DNA of 64,000 nucleotides from Flavobacterium endoglycinae (GCF_017352115.1 NZ_CP071448.1:2255001-2319000), one strand, 5' to 3'; counted from the first letter of the stretch, positions 41,568 through 50,592 are shown. A program made the numbers and translations. Notes: generated from the letters alone by a model not told the origin.

Positions 41568-42305
41568 TTACCAGTCTGTAGCAGGAAGTTTTTTAAGAAC
41601 TCTTTCTGGGCTGTCATACACAAAAAACTGTTTTTCCAACTTGAATTTTTTGGTTTCATGAGTACTTGGCATACTGTCAACCATCGTATTGACTAATTCC
41701 ATTTCCGCAGTTCCTGAAATCAAATCGTAATCGACAGCAATCTGCGATCCGGCTCCCATATTAAAAACATGTATTTTAGTGAAAACTAATTCATTATTAA
41801 CATATTTATAGGTTGTTTCCTGAGTTCCTACTGGGCCAATTCCGTTTAGAGTAACAGTAAGCGTTTTGTCTTTTCCAATAGTAATATCTTCGTAATCATA
41901 TATTTTATTTCCTTCATAAGAATATTCAGGATTTAAAGCCTGCCACGAAGTTTCTTGTAAACGATATCCACCGGAACTTTGTTTTATAAGAACCAATGTA
42001 GGTCTTACATCTGTATTATCATTTTTATTCTGCAACACCAATACAATGTCTTCCAACTCATCATCATTTAAAAACCCTTCTGCTTCATACTGCACTTTAT
42101 AAGGTTCCAACAAAAAATCCTCAATCTTTTTTCCTGCTTTAGGAAAAACGGGCAGCTGACTGTTTTCTACTACCTCACCATCAGTTTGATCTTGTATTGT
42201 ATCAGACAAAACCTTACTATCTTCTGTTACTAAAGCTTTTTCAGTTTCTTTTTTACAACTTACAGCTAAAATCAAAAATAATACAGTGAGTATTTTACAT
42301 TTCAT
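41568..42305 (-). CDS. Hypothetical lipoprotein
   Basis: 245 residues. Lipobox near residue 17 (LFLILAVSCKKE). Asp/Glu/Gln-rich linker, then a beta-rich domain with YEAEGFLNDDELEDIVLVLQ, which resembles a single FG-GAP or calcium-binding strand-loop. No enzyme motif. The gene stands alone between two terminators. Function unknown. Confidence 0.75.
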   Translation of the reverse strand: MKCKILTVLFLILAVSCKKETEKALVTEDSKVLSDTIQDQTDGEVVENSQLPVFPKAGKKIEDFLLEPYKVQYEAEGFLNDDELEDIVLVLQNKNDNTDVRPTLVLIKQSSGGYRLQETSWQALNPEYSYEGNKIYDYEDITIGKDKTLTVTLNGIGPVGTQETTYKYVNNELVFTKIHVFNMGAGSQIAVDYDLISGTAEMELVNTMVDSMPSTHETKKFKLEKQFFVYDSPERVLKKLPATDW

Positions 42306-42351
42306 GGTTTTGGTTTTAATGTAAAAATAAAAAATTTAGTGTAGATGGCAT

Positions 42352-42391
42352 TAAAAAACCGCTTTTCTCAAAGGTGAAAAAAGCGGTTTAA
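42352..42391 (-). terminator. Terminator after the aldehyde dehydrogenase gene
   Basis: AACCGCTTTT pairs with AAAAAAGCGGTT; leftward reading is followed by a T run. Confidence 0.78.
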
Positions 42392-42409
42392 TTTATTGTG
42401 TTTGACAAT

Positions 42410-43963
42410 TTACAAATCAAACTTAATACCTTGTGCCAAAGGAAGATTGGTAGTATAATTGATTGTATTTGTTTGACGTCTCATATAAATTTTCCAAGCA
42501 TCAGATCCAGATTCGCGTCCGCCGCCGGTTTCTTTTTCACCACCAAAAGCGCCTCCAATTTCTGCACCAGAAGTTCCAATGTTTACATTTGCAATTCCAC
42601 AGTCAGAACCTGTAACCGATAAGAATCTTTCGGCTTCACGCAAATTATTTGTCATAATTGCAGATGACAATCCTTGCGCTACACCATTTTGAATCTCAAT
42701 TGCATTATCAACATCACCAGAATATTTAATCAAATATAAAACTGGAGCAAACGTTTCGTGCTGTACAATTTCAAAAGAATTTTCAGCTTCTGCAATTGCT
42801 GGTTTTACATAACAACCACTTTCATAACCTTCTCCTGAAAGTACTCCGCCTTCCACTAAAATTTTTCCTCCTTCTGCTACCACTTTATTCAGTGATACTG
42901 CATACATTTCAACTGCGTGAGTATCGATTAGCGGTCCAACATGATTGTTTTCATCAAGAGGATTTCCAATTCGTAATTGTTTATACGCTGCTACTAAAGC
43001 ATCTTTAACTTTATCATAAATACTTTCATGAATAATCAATCTTCGTGTAGAAGTACAACGTTGTCCAGCTGTTCCAACAGCTCCAAAAACAGCTCCAATA
43101 ACAGTCATTTTTATATCAGCATCTGGAGTTACAATAATTGCGTTGTTTCCTCCTAACTCTAACAATGATTTTCCTAACCTTGCTGCAACAGCCTGAGCCA
43201 CAATTTTACCCATTCTGGTAGAACCCGTTGCCGAAATTAACGGAATACGAGTGTCTTTTGTCAACAACTCACCTATTTGATAATCACCATTTACCAAACA
43301 CGAAATCCCTTCTGGAAGATTATTTTCTTTAATAACCTGAGCAATTATATTTTGGCAGGCAATTCCGCAAAGAGGTGTTTTTTCAGAAGGTTTCCATACA
43401 CACACATCACCCGAAATCCAAGCCAAAGCTGTATTCCATGACCAAACCGCAACTGGAAAGTTAAACGCCGAAATAATCCCCACAATTCCTAACGGATGAT
43501 ATTGCTCATACATACGGTGTCCAGGTCTTTCAGAATGCATGGTCAAACCGTGCAACTGACGTGATAATCCAACCGCAAAATCACAGATATCAATCATTTC
43601 CTGTACTTCTCCGTACCCTTCCTGCAATGATTTTCCCATTTCATAAGAAACCAATTTACCAAGAGCTTCTTTATTCTGACGTAATTTTTCTCCAAACTGA
43701 CGCACAATTTCACCACGCTGCGGCGCAGGAATTAATCTAAAAGTTTTAAAAGCTTCAGTTGCTGAACGCATTACTTTTTCATAATCTTCAAGTGTTGAAG
43801 TTTTTACCGAAGCAATAAGTTTTCCGTCTACAGGAGAAAAACTGTCTAGAATCTCACCCGATGAAAAGTTTTCTACTCCTGTTGAAGTTCCTTCATTTAC
43901 TAGTTTTATTCCTAGTTTTTCAAGTGCTTCATTCATGCCAAATTGTGATGCTATTGTTGTCAT
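42410..43963 (-). CDS. ALDH7-family aldehyde dehydrogenase (piperideine-6-carboxylate / aminoadipate semialdehyde type)
   Basis: 517 residues from ATG 43963; an upstream in-frame extension has no family similarity. NAD-dependent oxidation of an aldehyde to an acid. The general base Glu is in LLELGGNNAIIV and the catalytic Cys in GTAGQRCTSTRRLIIH. SAFNFPVAVWSWNTALAW and GSDAWKIYMRRQTNTINY fit the antiquitin-type ALDH7 group, which oxidises alpha-aminoadipate semialdehyde in lysine breakdown. Neighbours give no other lysine genes. Family firm, substrate probable. Confidence 0.9.
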   Translation of the reverse strand: MTTIASQFGMNEALEKLGIKLVNEGTSTGVENFSSGEILDSFSPVDGKLIASVKTSTLEDYEKVMRSATEAFKTFRLIPAPQRGEIVRQFGEKLRQNKEALGKLVSYEMGKSLQEGYGEVQEMIDICDFAVGLSRQLHGLTMHSERPGHRMYEQYHPLGIVGIISAFNFPVAVWSWNTALAWISGDVCVWKPSEKTPLCGIACQNIIAQVIKENNLPEGISCLVNGDYQIGELLTKDTRIPLISATGSTRMGKIVAQAVAARLGKSLLELGGNNAIIVTPDADIKMTVIGAVFGAVGTAGQRCTSTRRLIIHESIYDKVKDALVAAYKQLRIGNPLDENNHVGPLIDTHAVEMYAVSLNKVVAEGGKILVEGGVLSGEGYESGCYVKPAIAEAENSFEIVQHETFAPVLYLIKYSGDVDNAIEIQNGVAQGLSSAIMTNNLREAERFLSVTGSDCGIANVNIGTSGAEIGGAFGGEKETGGGRESGSDAWKIYMRRQTNTINYTTNLPLAQGIKFDL

Positions 43964-44144
43964 TGTAACTTTTTTAGTTAAAATTGTTATATTTTTTATG
44001 TAAAGATATTGTTTTAGAATTAATTTCAAATTGAAATGAATTCATAAATCAAAGTAAATTTAAGGTTATTTGATAGTATTAACAGAAATGAAGAGGCATT
44101 TATTGATTTATTTAATGAAATTTGCAAGACTTAATATAAAAAAT

Positions 44145-45101
44145 ATGTCCACTTTCTCTCGCTTCTTGCTTTGTGTGCTTTTAATTTCAACAACTGTTTT
44201 CTCGCAAAAAGATAAATATTCATTTCAAGTTGTACCATTAGGAATAAAAGGTGGTATTGATGAAAAAAATCTTTCGGCTTATTTATTGGCACCATCTAAT
44301 ACAACCGATTTTATCTGTCTTGATGCCGGAACCATAAATGCGGGAATCGAAAGAGCAATTGATAATAAAGTTTTTAAAATATCAACCAGTGATGTTTTAC
44401 GAAAATATATAAAAGGATATTTCATTTCGCATGCACATTTGGATCATGTTTCGGGTTTAATAATTAATTCTCCAGCAGATTCTTCCAAAACAGTTTATGC
44501 TACAGAAAAATGCATGGAAATGATGGAGAACCATTATTTTAACGATCAAACTTGGGCTAATTTTGGCGATAAAGGTCCTGGATTTCCATTAAAAAAATAT
44601 CATTTCCAAACCTTAAATGTAGCAGAAGAAACTCCTGTTTCAAATACAAAAATGACCTTGAAAGCTTTTCCATTAAGTCATGTAAACCCATTTGAAAGTA
44701 CCGCATTTTTGGTTAAAAACGAAGACTCTTATGCGTTGTATTTAGGAGACACTGGTCCAGATTCGGTAGAAAAAAGCGATAAATTAAAAGCCTTGTGGAC
44801 AGCTGTTGCTCCTTTAGTACAGAATAAACAATTGAAAGGTATTTTTATTGAAGTTTCATTCCCAAATGAACAGCCAGATCAGTTTTTATTCGGTCATTTA
44901 ACTCCAAACTATTTAATGAAAGAACTTCATGTGCTGGAAGATTTAGCTGGAAAAGGTTCTCTAAAAAATTTCAAAATTATTATCACACATTTAAAACCGC
45001 CCGCAAAGAACATTATTAAAATCAAAGAACAGCTAAAAGCTCAAAATGATTTAGGCATACAGATTATTTATCCTGAGCAAGGGAAGAAATTTGAGTTATA
45101 A
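44145..45101 (+). CDS. Secreted class II 3',5'-cyclic-nucleotide phosphodiesterase-like metallo-hydrolase
   Basis: 318 residues from ATG 44145; the longer reading from a TTG adds residues without family match. Signal peptide (FLLCVLLISTTVFSQ). The metal site SHAHLDHVSGL is the class II PDE form of HxHxDH; further metal residues are in FPLSHVNPFES, YLGDTGPDSV, EVSFPNEQ and ITHLKP. It hydrolyses a cyclic nucleotide or a related phosphodiester in the periplasm. The substrate cannot be named from sequence. Confidence 0.85.
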   Translation: MSTFSRFLLCVLLISTTVFSQKDKYSFQVVPLGIKGGIDEKNLSAYLLAPSNTTDFICLDAGTINAGIERAIDNKVFKISTSDVLRKYIKGYFISHAHLDHVSGLIINSPADSSKTVYATEKCMEMMENHYFNDQTWANFGDKGPGFPLKKYHFQTLNVAEETPVSNTKMTLKAFPLSHVNPFESTAFLVKNEDSYALYLGDTGPDSVEKSDKLKALWTAVAPLVQNKQLKGIFIEVSFPNEQPDQFLFGHLTPNYLMKELHVLEDLAGKGSLKNFKIIITHLKPPAKNIIKIKEQLKAQNDLGIQIIYPEQGKKFEL

Positions 45102-45154
45102 CTACATTTTTTGTAAGTTATTTTTTATATTTTAGCCAAATAATGAAATTGTAA

Positions 45155-45442
45155 ATGAAAATTATTTGGTCTAAAAAAGCAGAATACAGCTTTGAAACTA
45201 TTGAGAATTATCTTAAACATTTTTGGTCACCTGCCATAGCTCAAAAGTTTATTAATGATGTTTTACACATAATAACTCTGCTTGAAAATAATCCTTCACT
45301 TGGAAAATACAACCCAAAATTACAATGCCGAAGTATAGTCATTTCAAAAAACGTTACATTATATTATGAAGTAACAGATGAATATATCGGATTGATTACT
45401 TTCTACAACAATCGACAAAAACCAATAGATATCTTTATATAA
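45155..45442 (+). CDS. ParE/RelE-superfamily toxin-like protein
   Basis: 95 residues, small basic fold: KIIWSKKAEYSFETIENYLKHFW (in parts: IIWSKKAEYSFETIENYL), LLENNPSLGKYNP, CRSIVISKNVTLYYEV and LITFYNNRQKP match the ParE/RelE plan. ParE acts on gyrase, RelE on ribosome-bound mRNA; which applies is not known. Unusually, the antitoxin-like gene is on the opposite strand and the two 3' ends overlap by 8 bases. Confidence 0.85.
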   Translation: MKIIWSKKAEYSFETIENYLKHFWSPAIAQKFINDVLHIITLLENNPSLGKYNPKLQCRSIVISKNVTLYYEVTDEYIGLITFYNNRQKPIDIFI

Positions 45443-45746
45443 GATTTCTTTTCTTGAGTTTAGCTAACATTTCTTCATGCGTGATAAAATTTCCATTCTT
45501 TATATCCAGCTTTCCTTGTTCAATATCAGCCTTCAATTCTAACAAATAGTTTTCTTCTGGTGATAATATCTTTGCTATTAAGAGCATTTCATCTGGAGTA
45601 AAAGTCTGTGTTTTTAATTTACGATAAAATGTTGGACTTGGGATTCCGACTTGTTCAATAATATAATTTTTTTTAAAAGGTGATTTATTCATTAAATCCT
45701 CCATATTATCTACAATATTCTTATAGGCAATAATTTCTTGTATCAT
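45435..45746 (-). CDS. Antitoxin-like protein convergent with the ParE-type toxin
   Basis: 103 residues from ATG 45746; a TTG six bases upstream is less likely. The middle has a helix-turn-helix-like run (KKNYIIEQVGIPSPTFYRKL). The end, FITHEEMLAKLKKRNLI, is the sort of acidic-basic helix by which RelB/ParD-like antitoxins wrap toxins. A palindromic operator lies right before the start. Role as antitoxin inferred from the tail and the partner. Confidence 0.75.
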   Translation of the reverse strand: MIQEIIAYKNIVDNMEDLMNKSPFKKNYIIEQVGIPSPTFYRKLKTQTFTPDEMLLIAKILSPEENYLLELKADIEQGKLDIKNGNFITHEEMLAKLKKRNLI

Positions 45747-45762
45747 AATCAATTCTTTTTTA

Positions 45763-45776
45763 TATCATATATGATA
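45763..45776. promoter_or_regulatory. Palindromic operator before the antitoxin gene
   Basis: TATCATATATGATA is a perfect 14-base palindrome 17 bases before the antitoxin ATG. A half-like GTATCATA lies at 45740-45747. Autoregulation by the antitoxin would be usual for such systems. Confidence 0.5.
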
Positions 45777-45884
45777 CAAATATAAATCAAAATAGATAGA
45801 TAAAGATTTTTTATTAAAAAATGATCATAAATAATCCCTACAGATTTTAAATTTATCGGGTCTATATTTAAGATTGAATCAATA

Positions 45885-46424
45885 TTATTTCTTAGCCGTA
45901 AATCTCGGATCACTTTCCATTATAGTTCCGCATTTATCGCAGGTTCTTAACTCTTCTGAATTATAAAAATGCTCGAAATGAGGCAGGAAATCTTTTTCGA
46001 TATTATGAAGTTCAAAATACACCTCATAAAGCTTATGATTGCAGTTATCACAATGCCAAAGCAATCCATCAGTATAACCAAGTCCGGCGCGTTTTCTCTC
46101 AATTACTAAACCAATTGAACCTTCTGAGCGAACTGGTGAATGTGGCACTTTAGCAGGATGCAGATACATATCTCCCGCATTTAATACCATTTCTTTTCGC
46201 TCTCCATCTTCTTGAATGACAACTTTTATATTTCCTTCTAATTGATAAAACAGTTCTTCTGTTTCATTATAATGATAATCTTTTCGGGCATTTGGTCCCG
46301 CTACAATCATCACAATATAATCGCCGGAATCAACATACAGATTTTTATTTCCAACAGGTGGTTTTAGTAATTGTCGGTTTTCTTCAATCCATTGAGTAAG
46401 ATTGAAAGGTTTTGCTATAGCCAT
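45885..46424 (-). CDS. nbaC: 3-hydroxyanthranilate 3,4-dioxygenase
   Basis: 179 residues. Opens the ring of 3-hydroxyanthranilate in the kynurenine path to quinolinate. Cupin metal ligands lie in DYHYNETEELFYQLEG and in HPAKVPHSPVR. The bacterial C-terminal extension has two CxxC pairs, CDNC and CDKC, that bind a rubredoxin-like iron. No other kynurenine gene lies next to it. Confidence 0.93.
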   Translation of the reverse strand: MAIAKPFNLTQWIEENRQLLKPPVGNKNLYVDSGDYIVMIVAGPNARKDYHYNETEELFYQLEGNIKVVIQEDGERKEMVLNAGDMYLHPAKVPHSPVRSEGSIGLVIERKRAGLGYTDGLLWHCDNCNHKLYEVYFELHNIEKDFLPHFEHFYNSEELRTCDKCGTIMESDPRFTAKK

Positions 46425-46485
46425 TTTTTTGGATTCTAAATTTATGAATAGCTAAGTTAATGAAAAGTATTCAGTCAATGGTTAT

Positions 46486-46563
46486 TAGTTTTCAGTCGCA
46501 GTCGCAGTTTTCAGATTTGCTGAAACTGAGACCGAAAACTGCAACTGCGACTAAAAACCGAAA
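46486..46563. repeat. Self-complementary intergenic repeat, CAGTCGCAGTTTTCAG type
   Basis: TTTTCAGTCGCAGTCGCAG on the left faces CTGCAACTGCGACTAAAAAC on the right, with CAGATTTGCTGAAACTG in between. It ends at the stop codon of the following minus-strand gene. Related words recur at 50048-50092. Confidence 0.75.
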
Positions 46564-47652
46564 CTAAAACTCTTTCACTAAATAAATATAAACAGGAAAA
46601 TGATCACTGAATCCCGCTTCTGTTAACGTATTCCGCAATGGATATCCTTTATATTTTCCAGAAGTTTGAATGAGATAAGGTCTATTGAAAATCCCAGCTT
46701 TCCAAAATTTATAACTGGAAAAATCGGGCTGAATAAAAGACTGTGTCATGATAATCTGATCAAAAATATCCCAGGAATCTCTAAATGCTAAAGTTCCCAT
46801 ACCTTTCTCAGCCATTTCTTCAAAGGGATTAAAGGTTTCAAATTCTAAAGTTTCCGATTTTTTGGCTTTTGCTCCTAAAGCTATTTTTATACTTTTATTA
46901 AAAGGGCCGTCATTTAAATCGCCCATTGTAATGACTTTTGCCTGCGGATTTATTTGCTGAAGCGAATCAATAATCCTTCGATTTAGTTTTCCTGCTGCCT
47001 CTCGATACGGACTGCTGGCTTTTTCTCCACCAGATCTCGAAGGCCAATGATTGATAATGATATGAATTTCTTCATTTTCTAGAAAACCACTTACCAAAAG
47101 TTGATCTCTAGTAAAAATTCGGTTGTTATCAATTTTGATTTCAACATCTCCTAAATCTTCGTTTTGAACTTCTTCAGCAACAGGTTTATTTTTATAAATC
47201 AATAAAGGAATATTGGAGAAACTTGTTGGCCGAAAATATTTTTTCTGATATAGAAGTGCCACATCAATTCCACGCTGATCGGGCGAATCAAAATGAATGA
47301 TTCCATAATCATAACCTGATAGTTTTTCCTGTTTAATTAAATCCTCAATTACACCTCTGTTTTCTACTTCAGAACAACCAATTAAAGTTGGTGCATTAGA
47401 GTTTTCAGGAGTTCCAATTTCAGAAATTACTCTTGAAAGATTTTTCAGTTTTTGTTCGTATTTTTCTTTTGTCCAATGTTGTCTTCCGGCTGGCGTCCAT
47501 TCGTCATCATTTGTACTGGGATCATTAATGGTATCAAAAAGGTTTTCAAAGTTGTAAAAAGCGATCGTATGAAAGTTGTATTTTTTCGGCTGAGCAAATA
47601 ATGATGCAACGGATAAAAAACTAAATAAATAAAGCTTGAAAATGGTACGCAT
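46564..47652 (-). CDS. Secreted endonuclease/exonuclease/phosphatase-family protein
   Basis: 362 residues from ATG 47652. Signal peptide (FSFLSVASLFAQ). EEP-fold residues: FYNFENLFDT with the metal Glu nearby in GCSEVENRGVIEDL, INHWPSRSGGEKASSPYR, TMGDLNDGPFNKSIK and SDHFPVYIYL (final His-Asp pair). Substrate may be nucleic acid or a phosphodiester released outside the cell. The residues of the active site are complete. Confidence 0.9.
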   Translation of the reverse strand: MRTIFKLYLFSFLSVASLFAQPKKYNFHTIAFYNFENLFDTINDPSTNDDEWTPAGRQHWTKEKYEQKLKNLSRVISEIGTPENSNAPTLIGCSEVENRGVIEDLIKQEKLSGYDYGIIHFDSPDQRGIDVALLYQKKYFRPTSFSNIPLLIYKNKPVAEEVQNEDLGDVEIKIDNNRIFTRDQLLVSGFLENEEIHIIINHWPSRSGGEKASSPYREAAGKLNRRIIDSLQQINPQAKVITMGDLNDGPFNKSIKIALGAKAKKSETLEFETFNPFEEMAEKGMGTLAFRDSWDIFDQIIMTQSFIQPDFSSYKFWKAGIFNRPYLIQTSGKYKGYPLRNTLTEAGFSDHFPVYIYLVKEF

Positions 47653-47791
47653 AATTCTTCGGCATTTAAAAAGGCACAATTTAAGAAAATAAATATTTGT
47701 AAGAAATTTATATTAATTTATTTTCTGTTTTATATTTTTGTTTCTCAGAAAATGTCATGTAACTTGCTTAAAAAATCTGAAGCTTTTATCA

Positions 47792-48868
47792 ATGAAAAAA
47801 ATCCTTGTTTTTATCTTTTTTCTTAATTGTGTTCCTACTTTTTATGCACAAAAAAATAATGCATTTGCAGAGAAAGTCAGGGAACAATACAAAATTCCCG
47901 AACTGGCTTATGCAGTTGTTTCTTCAGATTCTATATTTGAAATGGAAGTTTTGGGATATCAGCGAAATAATTCATCTTCTAAAGCTAAAATTGATGACCG
48001 ATTTCGTTTAGGATCAATGACAAAAACTATTACGAGTTATATTGCAACACTTTTGGTAAAAGAAGGAAAGATAAAATGGAACACTAAATTCTTTGATTTA
48101 TATCCTGAATTAAAAACCAAAAGCAATCCAAACACTTATAATTTTACCTTGCAAGATTTTTTGACTTTTCGAGCAAAACTCCCAATCTGGTCATACGGAA
48201 ATCAAACACCGACAAAAAAGGAAATTACTGGAAACGACCAACAACAACGATATGAATTTATAGCTTGGTTTTTCAGACAGAATTTTAATGTAGAGAAACA
48301 AGATATTTACTGGTCAAATCCTAGTTATGTGGCTGCAGGATTAATGCTTGAAAAAGCAACTGGAAAAACATACGAAACTCTAGTGAAAGAATTAGGAAAA
48401 TCTTTAAATATCGATTTTGATTTTGGACAACCTAATATTAAAGATAAAAATCAACCGTGGGGTCATGATGAAAACTTAAAACCCGAAAAACCTGCTCTAA
48501 ATTATGAACTAAACTGGCTTTCATCTGCAGGAAATATCAACTGTAGTTTACCTGATTATTGTAAATTTTCGCAAATGCAACTTCAAGGCTTATTAGGAAA
48601 ATCGAAACTTTTGACTGCAGAAGAATTCAATAATATGCATTGCGGCTTTCCTGAATATTCGTTTGGATGGCAATCTGAAATCAAAGAAAACGGACTTAAA
48701 TATTCGTTTCATAACGGAAGTCCGGGAACTTTTTTAACCAAAGTGTATCTTTGCCCTTCAATTAACAAAGCTTTCATTTTATTTGCCAATGTACAATCAG
48801 AAGAAGCAGATCAAGGCTTAATGATTCTTTTAAATAAATTGCAGGAACAATATGAAGGCCGATTTTAG
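47792..48868 (+). CDS. Beta-lactamase-fold serine hydrolase
   Basis: 358 residues from ATG 47792, with a signal peptide (LVFIFFLNCVPTFYAQ). Class C/DD-peptidase-like motifs: SxxK as SMTK in FRLGSMTKTITSY, a YxN-like site in YWSNPSYVAAG, and HNG in FHNGSPGTF in place of KTG. It could be an esterase or a peptidase; a role as resistance enzyme is not supported. It is followed within 46 bases by an LD-carboxypeptidase gene, which suggests cell-wall or peptide work. Confidence 0.86.
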   Translation: MKKILVFIFFLNCVPTFYAQKNNAFAEKVREQYKIPELAYAVVSSDSIFEMEVLGYQRNNSSSKAKIDDRFRLGSMTKTITSYIATLLVKEGKIKWNTKFFDLYPELKTKSNPNTYNFTLQDFLTFRAKLPIWSYGNQTPTKKEITGNDQQQRYEFIAWFFRQNFNVEKQDIYWSNPSYVAAGLMLEKATGKTYETLVKELGKSLNIDFDFGQPNIKDKNQPWGHDENLKPEKPALNYELNWLSSAGNINCSLPDYCKFSQMQLQGLLGKSKLLTAEEFNNMHCGFPEYSFGWQSEIKENGLKYSFHNGSPGTFLTKVYLCPSINKAFILFANVQSEEADQGLMILLNKLQEQYEGRF

Positions 48869-48914
48869 CAGGATTTTAAAAAAATAATGTATAATTTTAA
48901 GCAAAAGAACGCTT

Positions 48915-49916
48915 ATGAACTTAAATATTGGGCACATCAAGAAACGTTTTACCTTTTGTAAAATCGCATTTCTTATTTTTGCTTTACAATCATTCAACTG
49001 TCAATCTCAACAAATCATGATAACACCGCCTTATTTACAAAAAGGAGATACTGTAGCGCTTGTCGCAACTGCAAGAAAAAACATCGATGACAATTTAAAA
49101 CCAACCATTGATTTACTTAAAAGCTGGGGCTTAGAAGCAGTCGTAGGAAGTTCAATTGGTCTCGATTATCACCAGCTGGCAGGAACAGACGAACAGCGTG
49201 CTGCCGATTTTCAAAAACAATTAGACAATCCAAATATCAAAGCAATCTGGTGTGTAAGAGGCGGATACGGAACTGTAAGAATGCTGGATTTATTGGATTT
49301 TACCAAATTCAAGCAACACCCAAAATGGGTTATTGGTTTTAGCGATGTAACCGTTTTGCACAATCATTTAAATACGATGGGTTACAAATCTATTCATGGT
49401 GTTATGCCTGTTACGATTCCACGTGCTACTCCTGCTGCTATCAGTTCAATGAAATCAAGTTTATTTGGCGAGCCACTTTCCTACTCTATTCCTCCTCATG
49501 CCATGAATCGTTTCGGACAGGGAACTGGAGAAATTGTTGGAGGAAACCTTTCGATATTATACAGCTTATTAGGATCACCATCTGCAATTGACTGTAAAGA
49601 CAAGATTTTATTTATTGAAGATTTAGATGAGTACTTGTATCATATTGACCGTATGATGATGAATTTACGTCGAAACGGCTGTATCGAAAGTTTAAAAGGA
49701 ATTATAGTTGGCGGCATGACTAAAATGAAAGACAACAAAGTGCCGTGGGGGAAAAATGCTCTGGAAATTATTGATGAAGTAACTAAGAAATACAATATTC
49801 CAGTAATTTTTAACTTTCCTGCCGGACATATTCAGGATAATAGAGCTTTGATTATGGGAAGCACTATTTCAATTGATGTAAACGCATCTGGAAGTACTGT
49901 TACGTTTCAGAAATAA
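48915..49916 (+). CDS. S66-family LD-carboxypeptidase
   Basis: 333 residues. Cuts L,D-peptide bonds in peptidoglycan recycling; relatives such as MccF cleave peptide antibiotics. The triad is visible: Ser in VIGFSDVT, Glu in LFIEDLDEYLYHIDRM and His in NFPAGHIQDN. CVRGGYGTVRMLDLLDF is a typical segment. The N-terminus (CKIAFLIFALQSFNCQSQQ) is a signal or lipoprotein sequence, so the protein acts in the envelope and not in the cytoplasm. Confidence 0.92.
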   Translation: MNLNIGHIKKRFTFCKIAFLIFALQSFNCQSQQIMITPPYLQKGDTVALVATARKNIDDNLKPTIDLLKSWGLEAVVGSSIGLDYHQLAGTDEQRAADFQKQLDNPNIKAIWCVRGGYGTVRMLDLLDFTKFKQHPKWVIGFSDVTVLHNHLNTMGYKSIHGVMPVTIPRATPAAISSMKSSLFGEPLSYSIPPHAMNRFGQGTGEIVGGNLSILYSLLGSPSAIDCKDKILFIEDLDEYLYHIDRMMMNLRRNGCIESLKGIIVGGMTKMKDNKVPWGKNALEIIDEVTKKYNIPVIFNFPAGHIQDNRALIMGSTISIDVNASGSTVTFQK

Positions 49917-49968
49917 AACTATACGAATCCTTTTTAAGGAAATTCAAAAATACCACCTATTACATATC

Positions 49969-50022
49969 GCAAAAACGCGAAGTTGCAAAGTTCAATTATA
50001 CTTTGTGATTTCGCGTTTTTGC
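49969..50022. repeat. Self-complementary intergenic repeat, GCAAAAACGCGAA type
   Basis: GCAAAAACGCGAA (49969-49981) and TTCGCGTTTTTGC (50010-50022) are perfect inverted arms; CAAAG / CTTTG adds an inner stem. It may end transcription of the LD-carboxypeptidase gene. Confidence 0.8.
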
Positions 50023-50098
50023 TTGCCTATAGAAAATCTCGCAATTCGACCGAAACTAAAACTGAAAACCGAGACTCAAACTAAAAAACTTTTAAAAA

Positions 50099-50473
50099 AT
50101 GGCCGAACATAATGATTTAGGAAAATTAGGAGAAGACCTGGCAACAGAACATCTCGAAAAACAAGGGTATACCATACTAGATCGAAACTGGATTTCTCCA
50201 CAAAAAGCCGAAATAGATATTATTGCCCAAAAAGATGCTGTTTTAGCCATCGTTGAAGTAAAAACAAGATCGAATTTAGATTTTGGTTCCCCGCAGGATT
50301 TTGTCAAACAGAAAAAAATTCAGCTGCTCATAAAAGCAGTAAATGCCTACATAAACGATAGGGAAAAGGATTTTAAAGATGATTTAGAAATCCGTTTTGA
50401 CATAATTGCGATCCATAAAAATGAGGAATCATTTGCAATTGAGCACCTTACTGATGCTTTTTATCATTTTTAA
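50099..50473 (+). CDS. YraN/UPF0102-family nuclease-like protein
   Basis: 124 residues. GKLGEDLATEHLEKQGYTIL, EIDIIAQKDAVLAIVEVKTRS and FDIIAI mark the family; the E-x(n)-D-x-EVK arrangement is the restriction-endonuclease-like core. Role in bacteria is not settled. A spacer with GAAACTAAAACTGAAAACCG words precedes it. Confidence 0.93.
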   Translation: MAEHNDLGKLGEDLATEHLEKQGYTILDRNWISPQKAEIDIIAQKDAVLAIVEVKTRSNLDFGSPQDFVKQKKIQLLIKAVNAYINDREKDFKDDLEIRFDIIAIHKNEESFAIEHLTDAFYHF

Positions 50474-50495
50474 CATAATTTTTTAATGTTATAAT

Positions 50496-50525
50496 TGTAA
50501 CAATTTGTTTTTTTATTTATATTTG
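50496..50525 (+). promoter_or_regulatory. Promoter of the ACT-like gene
   Basis: TTG at 50496-50498 and TATATTTG at 50518-50525 with 19 bases between, about 67 bases before the start codon. Confidence 0.6.
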
Positions 50526-50592
50526 CAAAGATTTATAACATCAAATTAACTAAACCAACCAATTTAAGTTACAAAAAAAAAGAAAAAAAATT

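Noticed and set aside
45747..45752. TTG start for the antitoxin
   Set aside because: The ATG two codons later is closer to normal usage and leaves the palindrome fully outside the gene.
42410..46424. A kynurenine catabolic cluster from the aldehyde dehydrogenase and 3-hydroxyanthranilate dioxygenase
   Set aside because: The dehydrogenase fits ALDH7 and not 2-aminomuconate semialdehyde dehydrogenase, and unrelated genes lie between the two.
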